A stretch of DNA of 64,000 nucleotides, taken from positions 1,550,001-1,614,000 of the forward strand of contig NZ_AP023356.1 of NCBI RefSeq assembly GCF_018324205.1, in the 5' to 3' direction. The DNA comes from Actinoplanes ianthinogenes (GTDB lineage Bacteria > Actinomycetota > Actinomycetes > Mycobacteriales > Micromonosporaceae). Each line of letters starts with the position of its first letter. Within the stretch, counting starts at the first letter, position 1. Positions 24,956-33,581 of this stretch are shown in pieces. A program made the translations under genes and the position numbers. The notes below the pieces were generated by a model. That model was not told the DNA's origin. It was given only the letters and a program-made list of their open reading frames with translations, and ran no database searches.

Positions 24956-25567
24956 TCAGAACGCCTCGTCGAACATCTCCTGCAAGCCGGGCGCGTCGGC
25001 CGAGCCGCTGTAGCCACAGATCATGACGTCACCGTCGACGGCCGCGACCAGGTACTTCTCGCCGGGGACGAAGGCGCCCCGGCCGACCAGGCCCTCCGAG
25101 CCGCCCGGCTGGTCGACCTCGACCAGGTCTCCGGCGTTCCCCAGGTAGACGCGCGTGACCTGCAGGGTCACCCGCTCGCCCTCGACGTCGCGGACCGTGG
25201 CAGCGAAGGCGAGATCGGCGCGCGACTTCAGGACCGGCGCGGACGGCTCGACGCACTTGGCCGCCACCCCGGCCAGACCAAGTTTGATCACACCGACCGA
25301 GATGGCGGGCAACGGCTCGACGGCGACCTGCTTCGAGGAGCCGTCCACGGCGGGCCGCAGCAGGAACCAGCCGCCGGCGGCGGCGAGCAGCACGACCACC
25401 GCCGCGGCGAGCAGGGCAGTGCGCCGCCGCCGGGTGACCGGGGTGCTGACGACGGTGTTTGTCATGGTGTCCTCCACGAGGCGAGCGAGGCGGGCGGGAG
25501 GCAGCGGCGCCAGTGACGCCGCCGGGTCGGCGCGCCGCACACGGTCACGCAGGTCGTCGTCGGTCAC
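24956..25567 (-). CDS. Membrane-anchored partner of an ECF sigma factor
   Basis: A 203-residue protein from GTG 25567, overlapping the sigma gene stop. A short cytosolic part (1-45) could bind the sigma factor. One membrane helix (about 49-70) follows, then an exported domain of about 130 residues. The outer domain (DLAFAATVRDVEGERVTLQVTRVYLG, PGEKYLVAAV) resembles the TIMP/netrin-like beta barrel. It is probably an anti-sigma factor or sensor; no zinc motif is seen. Confidence 0.65.
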   Translation of the reverse strand: MTDDDLRDRVRRADPAASLAPLPPARLARLVEDTMTNTVVSTPVTRRRRTALLAAAVVVLLAAAGGWFLLRPAVDGSSKQVAVEPLPAISVGVIKLGLAGVAAKCVEPSAPVLKSRADLAFAATVRDVEGERVTLQVTRVYLGNAGDLVEVDQPGGSEGLVGRGAFVPGEKYLVAAVDGDVMICGYSGSADAPGLQEMFDEAF

Positions 25568-26094
25568 GGCCGGCTCCCTTCGGTCGACTCCTCATGTCCG
25601 GCACCCTCGATCAGCTTTCGCAGCCGCTGCCGGGCGCGGTGCAGGCGGATCGTCGCGGCGTTCGCCGAGATGCCGAGGACCACCGCGATCTGGGCCGGCG
25701 ACAGGTCCTCCCAGGCCCACAGGCGCAGCAGCTCGGCGTCCTCGGGGCGCATCGCGGCCAGCGCGGCGCGCAGGTCGTCGTCGTCCGGCCCGGGACCGGC
25801 CACCGCCTCCGGCGGCGGATCAAGGACGGCGATGCGGGCGGTCAGGCGGGCTTGGCGGCGCCGCCCACGGTCCGCGTTGGCCAGGCACCAGCGGGCTACG
25901 CCGTACGCCCAGGGCAGGTGCTCCGCCGGCATCTCGTCGAGCCGCCGCCAGCAGATCAGCAGCGTCTCGGAGAGCACGTCGTCCGCGGTCGCCGGGTCGG
26001 TCCGCCGCGCCAGGTAACGGCGCACGGCGTCGATGACCGCCGGGGCGATCGTCTCGAACCGCACCCGCCGGGCGTCCACGTTCACGAGGTCCAC
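25564..26094 (-). CDS. ECF RNA polymerase sigma factor
   Basis: A 176-residue sigma factor with region 2 (DDVLSETLLICWRRLDEMPAE, then WAYGVARWCLAN) and region 4 (RLWAWEDLSPAQIAVVLGISANAATIRLHRARQRL). It starts at GTG 26094. It is co-translated with the membrane protein downstream, its probable anti-sigma factor. Its regulon is unknown. Confidence 0.88.
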   Translation of the reverse strand: MDLVNVDARRVRFETIAPAVIDAVRRYLARRTDPATADDVLSETLLICWRRLDEMPAEHLPWAYGVARWCLANADRGRRRQARLTARIAVLDPPPEAVAGPGPDDDDLRAALAAMRPEDAELLRLWAWEDLSPAQIAVVLGISANAATIRLHRARQRLRKLIEGAGHEESTEGSRP

Positions 26095-26201
26095 CCTGCT
26101 TCATGTCCGGCACCCGGGAACGCCTTTCACGGCGTACCGAAAGAATCTCCGGAAGGTGGCCGGGGTCGCGCGGAAGCGCGGATCTTTGACAGGGTCGGCG
26201 G

Positions 26202-26876
26202 ATGGAGCAACGGCGCACTCTCTATCACCGGATCGCCGGCGGCAGCGTCGACCGGCTGTCCGCGCTCAGCGACGGGATCTTCGCGGTCACCATGACGCTG
26301 CTCGTGCTCGACCTGCACGTGCCGGTGGTCGAGGAGGTACGCCGGCAGCGGCCGATGTGGGCGGACGGAGCGACCGAGCCGGAGCGGGCGCTGTGGAGCG
26401 CACTGACGCACGTCGGGCCGAGCGCGCTGGCGTTCGCGCTGAGCTTCCTGACGCTCGGGATGTTCTGGATGGGGCAGCAGACGCAGCTCAACTACTGCAC
26501 GCGCGGGGACCGGCAGCTCAGCTGGCTGCACCTGTCGTTCCTGCTGGGCGTCTCGTTCATGCCGTTCTCGACGGCGCTGCTCGCCGAGTACATGACGGTG
26601 CGCCTGGCGCTGCTGGTCTACTGGGTGAACATCCTGGTCCTGGGCCTGCTGCTGCTCGCCTGCCTGCGGTATTCGGATCGTGCCGGGCTGCTGCGCGAGG
26701 ACCGGGAGCCGGGCTTCGCCGGGAGCCTGCGCCGCCGGATCGTGGTGGCGCAGGCCCTCTACCTGGTCGGGGTGGTGCTGGCGTGCTGGAACACCTACGT
26801 CGGGATCGGCCTGATCGTGGTGTTGCAGCTGAACTCGGCGTTCGCTCCCCGGATCACGCCGTTCGACCGGTTCTGA
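26202..26876 (+). CDS. TMEM175-family potassium channel-like protein
   Basis: A 224-residue membrane protein with six hydrophobic helices. The family signature RxxxxSDGIFAVTMTLLVLDL lies in helix 1 (about residues 18-38), with Leu in place of the usual Phe before SD. Bacterial members form tetrameric K+ leak channels. One six-helix repeat is as expected for prokaryotes. Confidence 0.85.
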   Translation: MEQRRTLYHRIAGGSVDRLSALSDGIFAVTMTLLVLDLHVPVVEEVRRQRPMWADGATEPERALWSALTHVGPSALAFALSFLTLGMFWMGQQTQLNYCTRGDRQLSWLHLSFLLGVSFMPFSTALLAEYMTVRLALLVYWVNILVLGLLLLACLRYSDRAGLLREDREPGFAGSLRRRIVVAQALYLVGVVLACWNTYVGIGLIVVLQLNSAFAPRITPFDRF

Positions 26877-27310
26877 TCACATGCCGTCGCCGGACCACTC
26901 GCCGCGGGAGCGGGAGCGGACCGGCAGGGAGGAGATCACCGGGGCGTGCTCGTGCTCGTAGTTCTCGGCGTGGCCGCCCCACTTCACGTACTCGTCGCGC
27001 TCACCCCAGCGGTCGTCGGGCTCGCCGACCACCGCGCACTCGGTCACCGACGGGTGCGTGAGCAGCACTTCCTCGACGTCCCGCGGGTATACGTTCACTC
27101 CGCCCGTGATGATCACGTCCTTGACCCGGTCCACGATCGAGATGAAGCCCTCCTCGTCGCGGATCACGATGTCGCCGGAGGTGAGGAAGCCGTCCGCGGT
27201 GGTGCAGGCCGCGGTCGCCGCCGGATTCTCGTGGTAACCGTTCATCAGGTAGGGCGAGCGGCTGTACAACTCGCCCGGCTCGACGAGCCGGCCGTCCGGG
27301 CCGACCGCCC
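26877..27310 (-). pseudogene. Acyl-CoA synthetase (AMP-forming) fragment
   Basis: About 100 residues of the C-terminal half remain: SRSPYLMNGYHENP, DGFLTSGDIVIRDEEGFISIVDRVKDVIITGGVNVYPRDVEEVL and VVGEPDDRWGE. The ATP-binding N-terminal domain is cut off at about 27310. After DDRWGE the sequence departs from the family, so the catalytic Lys of the C-terminal lobe is lost too. Dead at both ends. Confidence 0.85.
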
Positions 27311-27841
27311 TACACGCATCCGGAGTCACCGCTCTACCTGCGTACCGGAAATGCCGCTGCCGAAGCGATGTCCGCGCTGGCCGCGGCGGCCCGCACCGCG
27401 GGCCTTCCGGTGGTCTGGACCCGGGTCCACTTCGCCGACGAGTCCTGTGCCGAGGCCCCGCTCTTCGCGGCGAAGGTCCCAGCGCTGAAGGCGTTCGCGG
27501 CCGGGTCGGCTCTCGCCGGGTTCGCGCCGCCGCTCGGCCCGGCGCCCGGCGAGCTCGTCGTGGTCAAGCACTACGCGAGCGCGTTCGCCGGCACCTCACT
27601 GGCCGCCTGGCTCGTCTCGCACCGGATCGACACCCTGGTGATCGGCGGCTTCTCGACCAGTGGCTGCGTGCGCGCCTCCGCCCTGGACGCCCTCCAGCAC
27701 GGCTTGCGCCCGATGGTCGTCCGGGAGGCCTGCGCCGACCGCTCGGCCGGCCCGCACGAGGCCGGCCTCTTCGACCTCGACGCGAAGTATGCCGACGTCA
27801 TCTCGCTGACGGAAGCCGTCGCCCGGATGACGACGGCCTGA
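27309..27841 (+). pseudogene. Isochorismatase / N-carbamoylsarcosine amidase-like, 5' end lost
   Basis: From about 27309 the frame reads THPESPLYL, then TAGLPVVWTRVHF, the catalytic Lys in VVVKHYASAFAGT and the nucleophile Cys in GGFSTSGCVRASALDAL. This is a cysteine amidohydrolase. The first 25 or so residues, with the catalytic Asp of the VVDMQ motif, are missing. An ATG at 27368 would give an even shorter, inactive product. It was originally divergent from the acyl-CoA synthetase relic. Confidence 0.82.
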
Positions 27842-27857
27842 CGACCGTAGCGCTGCG

Positions 27858-28133
27858 TCACTCCTCGCCGGCGCCGAGATGCCACGGGACGACCAGCGGG
27901 TGTCGCTCCTCGTCGCGGGCGGCGAGGCCCTCCATCGATCGCAGATACTGACGGCGGGTGATGTCGCCGTCCAGCAGCTGGCCGCAGAGGACGCCCTCCA
28001 GACTCTGTGGAGCGAAGAACGATTCCGGCACCAGCAGGGGTTCCGCCGCGGCCCGCGCCTCGGCGCGGACGCCGCGCACCGCGAGCACGCAGGCGGCGGC
28101 CAGCACCAGGATGAGCAGGAAGAGAACTAGCAT
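27858..28133 (-). CDS. Small membrane protein with SHOCT-like tail
   Basis: A 91-residue protein from ATG 28133. The first 22 residues are one hydrophobic helix (MLVLFLLILVLAAACVLAV). The tail LEGVLCGQLLDGDITRRQYLRSM resembles the SHOCT motif of short bacterial membrane proteins. A TTG at 28184 would add a short charged N-terminus. Function unknown. Confidence 0.6.
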   Translation of the reverse strand: MLVLFLLILVLAAACVLAVRGVRAEARAAAEPLLVPESFFAPQSLEGVLCGQLLDGDITRRQYLRSMEGLAARDEERHPLVVPWHLGAGEE

Positions 28134-28396
28134 CGCCACCGCCTTGTCGATTCCCGGACGGGTGACGTTCGCCCGCCTCGACAAAGCAAACGGATCACAG
28201 GGCGTATCGGTTCGAAGGTTTACTGACCAACTCGTCGCGGATGGTCGGTCCCACGATCGGGTGCGGGGGATGTCCAGTCCGGGCTCTCGCTGACTACTGT
28301 CCAGTTGTGCCCGGAAAAATCCGGTTCACCTATGAAAAATGCTGACTTGCGTGCTGGATCGACCGGGCCATCTGTCCACATTGCTCAGGGAGCAAG

Positions 28397-30076
28397 ATGC
28401 CCTACGACTATGACAGCTTCAGCCGCCTGGCCGGTCCTGCCGATCCGGCCCCGACGGGCGACTACCGGGTCCGCCTGCGACCACTGACCCGGAACCGCCC
28501 GATCCGCAGCCTCCTGATCACGATCTTCGCGTTCACCCTGGAGGCCACCTTCTTCGGCTGGCTGCTCACCTCGGCCGACCTGTCCGGTGGGTTCGTCTCC
28601 ACCGTGATGGTCGCCGCGATCGCCCTCATCGAGTTGTTCCGCCTGGTCAACGTGGTCACCCTGTGCCTGGCCACGCTGCGCGCCCGGGACCCGGTGCCGG
28701 TGCCGCCGGAGCCGGGCCTGCGGGTCGCCTTCCTCACCACGATCGTCCCGGGCAAGGAGCCGATCGAGATGGTCGAGGAGACCCTGCGGGCGGCGACCCG
28801 GATCCGCGGCGATCATGACGTCTGGCTGCTCGACGAGGGCGACGACGACGAGGTCAAGAAGATGTGCGCGAGCGCCGGCGTCCGCCACTTCAGCCGGCGC
28901 GGCGTACCCCGGTGGAACACCCCGAGCGGCGGGTTCAAGGCGAGGACCAAGCACGGCAACTACAACGCCTGGGTGGACGCGCACGGCGACGACTACGACG
29001 TGTTCGTCTCGGTCGACCCGGACCACGTGCCGCTGCCGTCGTTCGGCGAGCGCCTGCTCGGCTACTTCCGGGACCCGGACGTGGCGTTCGTGGTCGGCCC
29101 GCAGATCTACGGCAACTACGACAACCTGGTGACCCGCTGGGCCGAGTCGCAGCAGTACCTGTTCCACTCGCTGCTCCAGCGGGCCGGCAACAAGCTGGGC
29201 GCGCCGATGCTGGTGGGGACGAACAACGCGGTCCGGATCGCGGCGCTGCGGAGCATCGGCGGGCTCCAGGACTCGATCACCGAGGACATGGCGACCAGTC
29301 TCGCCCTGCACGCCGCCCGCAATCCGGTGACCGGGAAGCGCTGGCGCTCGGTGTACACCCCGGACGTGCTCGCGGTCGGCGAGGGCCCGTCGGCGTGGAC
29401 CGACTACTTCAGTCAGCAGCACCGGTGGTCGCGCGGCACCGACGAGGTCTGCGTCGCCGGGTTCCTGCCCCGGATCCGCCGGCTCGGGGTACGGCGGACG
29501 CTGCACTACGCGCTGCTGATGGCGTACTACCCGATGACCGCGGTGGCGTGGCTGCTCGGCACCGGCACCGCGGTCGCGCACATCGTGCTCGGGGTACGCG
29601 GCGTGCAGGTCCCGCAGCAGGTGTGGTCGATGCTCTACGTGGACGCGGCGATGTTCCAGGTCGGCCTCTACCTGTGGAACCGGCGGCACAACGTGAGCCC
29701 GCACGAGGAGGCCGGCTCGTCCGGGCTGACCGGGATGCTGCTCTCCACGCTGTGCGCGCCGATCTACGTGGCGTCGTTCCGGCAGACGCTGCTGCGCCGG
29801 CGGGCCGGGTTCGTGGTCACGCCGAAGGGCGACTCGGCCAGCCCCGACCGGGTCGGCACCTTCCGGAGCCATCTGAGCTGGGCGGCCTTCTTCGCGGGGC
29901 TGCTCGTGACGGCGGTGGTGACCGGGCGTACGCACGGGCTGATGTGGCTGTGGCCGGCGCTGAACATGGCGCTCTGCCTGACCCCGCCGGCCCTGTGGGC
30001 GATCAACAAGCCGCCCGAAAAATCGGTAAAAATTCCGAAGCAACGGACGGAACAGCCCGTTAGGACGTACGCATGA
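28397..30076 (+). CDS. cslA: Cellulose synthase-like glycosyltransferase (GT2)
   Basis: A 559-residue membrane glycosyltransferase. Two N-terminal helices (about 40-95) come before the GT2 domain, with UDP-binding Asp146 (LLDEG), DxD at 207-209, the TED base (295-297) and the processivity motif QQHRW (340-344). Five or more helices follow to the C-terminus. This is the BcsA/CslA arrangement, making a beta-linked glucan and threading it out. It overlaps glxA by ATGA. In streptomycetes CslA and GlxA together make the glucan that anchors hyphal tips and aerial growth. Confidence 0.9.
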   Translation: MPYDYDSFSRLAGPADPAPTGDYRVRLRPLTRNRPIRSLLITIFAFTLEATFFGWLLTSADLSGGFVSTVMVAAIALIELFRLVNVVTLCLATLRARDPVPVPPEPGLRVAFLTTIVPGKEPIEMVEETLRAATRIRGDHDVWLLDEGDDDEVKKMCASAGVRHFSRRGVPRWNTPSGGFKARTKHGNYNAWVDAHGDDYDVFVSVDPDHVPLPSFGERLLGYFRDPDVAFVVGPQIYGNYDNLVTRWAESQQYLFHSLLQRAGNKLGAPMLVGTNNAVRIAALRSIGGLQDSITEDMATSLALHAARNPVTGKRWRSVYTPDVLAVGEGPSAWTDYFSQQHRWSRGTDEVCVAGFLPRIRRLGVRRTLHYALLMAYYPMTAVAWLLGTGTAVAHIVLGVRGVQVPQQVWSMLYVDAAMFQVGLYLWNRRHNVSPHEEAGSSGLTGMLLSTLCAPIYVASFRQTLLRRRAGFVVTPKGDSASPDRVGTFRSHLSWAAFFAGLLVTAVVTGRTHGLMWLWPALNMALCLTPPALWAINKPPEKSVKIPKQRTEQPVRTYA

Positions 30077-32016
30077 GCCCTGAGCCCACCCTGACCCGCC
30101 GCCTCCTGCGCGGCCTCGCGGTCCTCCCCGCCGTCGCGGCGGTCCTCGCCGCGAACCGGCCGATCGTGGTCTTCGCGGCCGACCGCTACCACGAGTTCCA
30201 CATCAACCGGCCCGGCTACAAGGCCGAATACGGGCACTGGTCGACGCTGCCGGTCCCGGACGGGTTCCGGATCAACGCGATCCACGCGGCGCTGCTCAGC
30301 ACCGGCAAGGTGCTGATCATCGCGGGGTCGGGGAACAACCGGAAGAACTTTGAGGCCGGCTCGTTCCGGACGATTCTGTGGGACCCGGCCGGGGACAGGT
30401 TCTCGCTGGTGCCGACGCCGACGGACATGTTCTGCTCGGGGCACACCTTCCTGCCGGACGGGAAGCTGCTGGTCGCCGGGGGGACGAAGTCCTACGAGGT
30501 GCTGCCGGAGAACATCAGGTACGCGGCCGGCGTCATGAAGATCAAGAACGAGTCGCCTGACGACGGTCCGCAAAGAATAGGAAAAGGGACGCTCCTCCAA
30601 AGCCCCGATGGGCGGCGATATGCGACCCGTGCCGACGTCACCGTCCCCGCCGCCGCGAAGATGCTGCACAACGGGGAGACCATGGTGCACGCCGGAGAGG
30701 TAGAGGTCTGGGCGGACGCGTTGCAACCCGGGGACGCCGGGGTGATCAACCAGCCCGCTCAATATCGGTTTGTCGGATTTAAAGGCATAAAGGCTCGCAA
30801 CCTCTACGGCGTGGCCGACAAGATCACTCGCGAGAAGCAGGAGTACGGCGGCGACAACACCTCCTACGAGTTCGACCCGCACACCGAACGCTACGTCCGC
30901 ACCGGCGACCTCACCGACCACCGCTGGTACCCCACCCTGGCGCCCCTGGCCGGCGGCAACGTCCTCGCCGTCTCCGGCCTCGACCAGTTCGGCCGGATGC
31001 TGCCCGGTCGCAACGAGGTCTACCTCGCCCGGGAGCACCGCTGGGCCGCCGCACCCAGGCTGACCCGGCCCTTCCCCACCTACCCGGCGCTGTTCCTGAC
31101 CCAGGACGAGCGGCTCTTCTTCTCCGGATCGAACGCCGGATACGGCTCCGCCACGGTGGGCCGCACCCCCGGCCTGTGGAACGTCCGGACCAACGACTTC
31201 CGCCCGGTCCCCGGCCTGCGCGACGCCGCCATGACCGAGACCAGCGCCTCGGTGCTGCTCCCCCCGGCCCAGCGCCAACGCGTGATGATCATGGGTGGCG
31301 GCGCCGTCGGCGACTCACCGAAGTCCACCGCGCGCACCGCGATCGCCGACCTCGGCCGGCCCGACCCGGTCTACCTGCCGGGGCCGGACCTGCCGCATCC
31401 GACGCGGTACCTCAGCACCGTCGTGCTGCCCGACGACACCGTCTTCACCAGTGGCGGCTCGTCCGGTTACCGCGGCGGCCCGTACCGCGGCAGGACCCGG
31501 AGTGACCTGCTCACCGCACAGATCTACGACCCGTACCGAAACGCCTTCCGGACCGCGGCGGCACCGACCGTCGGCCGCGACTACCACTCCGAGGCACTGC
31601 TGCTGCCGGACGGCCGGGTGGTCACGCTGGGCAGCGACCCGATCTACGACAGCTCCGGCAAGAACCCCGGCGTCTTCGAACAGCGCATCGAGATCTACAG
31701 CCCGCCCTACCTCTTCCGCGGCGCCCGCCCGACGATCGTCGGCGGCCCGGACGAGGTCGCCCGGGGCCGCACCGTCTCCTTCGGCACCTGGGACGCCGAC
31801 CGGATCCGCACCGCCCGCCTGCTGCGCCCCAGCGCCGTCACCCACGGCACCGACGTCGACCAGCGCTCGATCGCCCTCCCGATCCGCCGCGCCCCCGGCG
31901 GCCTCATGATCCAGATCCCGAAGCAGCGCGGCCTGGTCCCCCCGGGCTGGTACATGCTCTTCCTCACCGACACCGAGGGCATCCCGTCCCCCGCCACCTG
32001 GCTCCAAGTCTCCTGA
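30073..32016 (+). CDS. glxA: Radical copper oxidase (galactose oxidase-like) GlxA
   Basis: A 647-residue protein with an N-terminal signal anchor (about 10-36) and a seven-bladed Kelch propeller. Candidate copper-site residues are Cys121 (DMFCSGHTF), Trp285 (HRWYPT), Tyr504-His505 (GRDYHSEALLLPDGRV) and His591 near the C-terminal Ig-like domain. The Cys would be linked to a Tyr I did not assign. It oxidises sugar alcohol groups to aldehydes on the product of the upstream synthase. The length matches streptomycete GlxA. Positions 30560-30800 are less GC-rich, with a few rare codons, but the frame is intact. Confidence 0.9.
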   Translation: MSPEPTLTRRLLRGLAVLPAVAAVLAANRPIVVFAADRYHEFHINRPGYKAEYGHWSTLPVPDGFRINAIHAALLSTGKVLIIAGSGNNRKNFEAGSFRTILWDPAGDRFSLVPTPTDMFCSGHTFLPDGKLLVAGGTKSYEVLPENIRYAAGVMKIKNESPDDGPQRIGKGTLLQSPDGRRYATRADVTVPAAAKMLHNGETMVHAGEVEVWADALQPGDAGVINQPAQYRFVGFKGIKARNLYGVADKITREKQEYGGDNTSYEFDPHTERYVRTGDLTDHRWYPTLAPLAGGNVLAVSGLDQFGRMLPGRNEVYLAREHRWAAAPRLTRPFPTYPALFLTQDERLFFSGSNAGYGSATVGRTPGLWNVRTNDFRPVPGLRDAAMTETSASVLLPPAQRQRVMIMGGGAVGDSPKSTARTAIADLGRPDPVYLPGPDLPHPTRYLSTVVLPDDTVFTSGGSSGYRGGPYRGRTRSDLLTAQIYDPYRNAFRTAAAPTVGRDYHSEALLLPDGRVVTLGSDPIYDSSGKNPGVFEQRIEIYSPPYLFRGARPTIVGGPDEVARGRTVSFGTWDADRIRTARLLRPSAVTHGTDVDQRSIALPIRRAPGGLMIQIPKQRGLVPPGWYMLFLTDTEGIPSPATWLQVS

Positions 32017-32117
32017 CTTTCCAGACCCGTTTCCGGTACGCCCCGAGCACCGTCCCGTGCCTCGCCCTCCCGCGATGCCCGCTCCCCCCACGACCGCCAC
32101 GCGCCCCCGGCCCCCGG

Positions 32118-32490
32118 GCTGGTCCTCACGGCCCCATCCGGACTCCCGAAAGGGCCATGAGGACCAGCCCGACAACCCCAGCTGGCTCCCACCGCCCCAT
32201 CCAGACTCCCGAAGGGGCCATGAGGACCAGCCCGACAACCCCAGCTGGCTCCCACCGCCCCACCCGCACACCCGACAGGGCCATGAAGACCAGCCCGACA
32301 ACCCCAGCTGGCTCCCACCGCCCCACCCGCACACCCGACAGGGCCACCAGGACCAGCCCGACAACCCGAGCTGGCTCCCACGGCCCCATCCGGACACCCG
32401 ACAGGGCCACCAGGACCAGCCCGACAACCCGAGCTGGCTCCCACGGCCCTATCCAGACTCCCGATAGGGCCGCCAGGACCAGCCCGAGAA
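32118..32490 (+). repeat. Array of exactly 63-bp two-hairpin repeat units
   Basis: Six CCAGCCCGA boxes lie at 32164, 32227, 32290, 32353, 32416 and 32479, each 63 bp apart. Units carry the CCAGC...GCTGG and GGCCC...GGGCC stems seen in the array at 17.8 kb, but with CCCGACAACCC in the first loop. It fills the gap between the converging glxA and 32501 genes. No gene is seen here. Confidence 0.92.
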
Positions 32491-32500
32491 GTTGTCCGCG

Positions 32501-33145
32501 TTAGCCGGCGGCCGGGACGCGCAGCAGCGCCGGATCCACGTCCGGCACCGCGAACCGGGGGTTGTGCCCGGACCCGACGACCCGCATCACGAACCCGGCC
32601 GCCTCCTCCAACTGCCGCGCGGCCCCCAGCCCACCGACCACACCGGCCCGGCCACCGAGGTCCTCGACGAGCGTGCTCGTCCGGTCGAGAGCCTCGGGAT
32701 CATCACCGCAGATCGCCACCACCGGCGCCTGCTCCGCCGGCCCGGTCCAAGGCCACGACGCCCCCGCGAACAGGTGCAACGCCTTCACCACCCGGGCGCC
32801 GGTCGCGGTCCGCGCCACCAGCTCCGCCGCCGGCCCGAGCACCTCCCCGGTCGCGTAGTCGACCGGGTTGGTGCAGTCGACCACGGTCGTGCCGGCCAGC
32901 GCACCCCGGTCCGCGCCCACCAGCGTCAGCGCCTCCACCAGCCCGGACCAGGCGACGGCGACCACCACCACGTCGACCCGCGACCCGAGATCGGCGGACT
33001 CGGCCGGAACCGCCCCGATCTTCTCCGCCGCCTCGGCGACGTGCGCCGGGTCGCGCCCGGTCACCAGCACCGAGTGCCCCGCGTCCACCCAGAGCCGGCC
33101 CAGCGCCCGGGCCAGGTTGCCGGTCCCGAGAATCCCCACGTTCAC
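32501..33145 (-). CDS. NADP(F420)-dependent oxidoreductase, coenzyme-binding type
   Basis: A 214-residue Rossmann protein from GTG 33145, nine bases after AAGGAG. The N-terminal NVGILGTGNLARALGRLW with VTGRDP suggests NADP binding. The later VVVVAVAW and VVDCTNPVD patterns are those of the F420:NADP oxidoreductase-like family (Fno/YqkG type). It is divergent from an HxlR regulator, so it is probably induced by an electrophile or redox stress. Confidence 0.8.
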   Translation of the reverse strand: MNVGILGTGNLARALGRLWVDAGHSVLVTGRDPAHVAEAAEKIGAVPAESADLGSRVDVVVVAVAWSGLVEALTLVGADRGALAGTTVVDCTNPVDYATGEVLGPAAELVARTATGARVVKALHLFAGASWPWTGPAEQAPVVAICGDDPEALDRTSTLVEDLGGRAGVVGGLGAARQLEEAAGFVMRVVGSGHNPRFAVPDVDPALLRVPAAG

Positions 33146-33196
33146 AGCGATCTCCTTCGTCGGAGTGATGACGCCGAGAACGCTAGGAAGGCTTCT

Positions 33197-33212
33197 CCTA
33201 CCGATCGGTAGG
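33197..33212. promoter_or_regulatory. Perfect 16-bp palindrome between divergent HxlR and reductase
   Basis: CCTACCGATCGGTAGG is a perfect palindrome centred between the reductase start (33145) and the HxlR start (33236). It is a very likely operator for the HxlR protein. Confidence 0.75.
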
Positions 33213-33235
33213 ACGGGACGGGCGAGAATGGCCGC

Positions 33236-33568
33236 ATGCTCAACGGCGAATGCCAGACGTTCGTGTCCGACTGCCACGTGCGAGCCGCGGCCGCACTGCT
33301 CAGCCACTCCTGGGACCCGATCGTGCTGTCCGCGCTGCGCCGCGGCCCGCTGCGCCGGCACGACCTGCTCACCGGCATCGGCGGCATCAGCGACAAGGTC
33401 CTCACCGAGTCCCTGCGCCGGCTCCGGAGCCGAGCCCTGATCACCCGGGCGGCCGAGCCGGGCGGTGGCGCTTCCTACCGCCTGTCCCCACTGGGTGAGT
33501 CCCTGGCGGAGGGGCCGCTCGCCGCGCTCGCCCAGTGGGCCGCCGACCACCAGTCCGACCTGGTCTGA
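33236..33568 (+). CDS. HxlR-family transcriptional regulator
   Basis: A 110-residue winged-helix regulator: Cys-containing N-terminus (ECQTFVSDCHVRAAAALL), then SHSWDPIVLSALRRGPLRRHDLL, GISDKVLTESLRRLRSRALI and a C-terminal helix. It is the second HxlR/oxidoreductase divergent pair in this window; the other is at 24.2 kb. It probably represses the reductase gene through the 33197 palindrome. Confidence 0.9.
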   Translation: MLNGECQTFVSDCHVRAAAALLSHSWDPIVLSALRRGPLRRHDLLTGIGGISDKVLTESLRRLRSRALITRAAEPGGGASYRLSPLGESLAEGPLAALAQWAADHQSDLV

Positions 33569-33581
33569 AAGCCCGGACGGG

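Noticed and set aside
32118-32490. Repeat-protein genes in the long open frames of the array
   Set aside because: A 63-bp period is a multiple of three, so all six frames stay open without selection. There is no ribosome site or codon bias.
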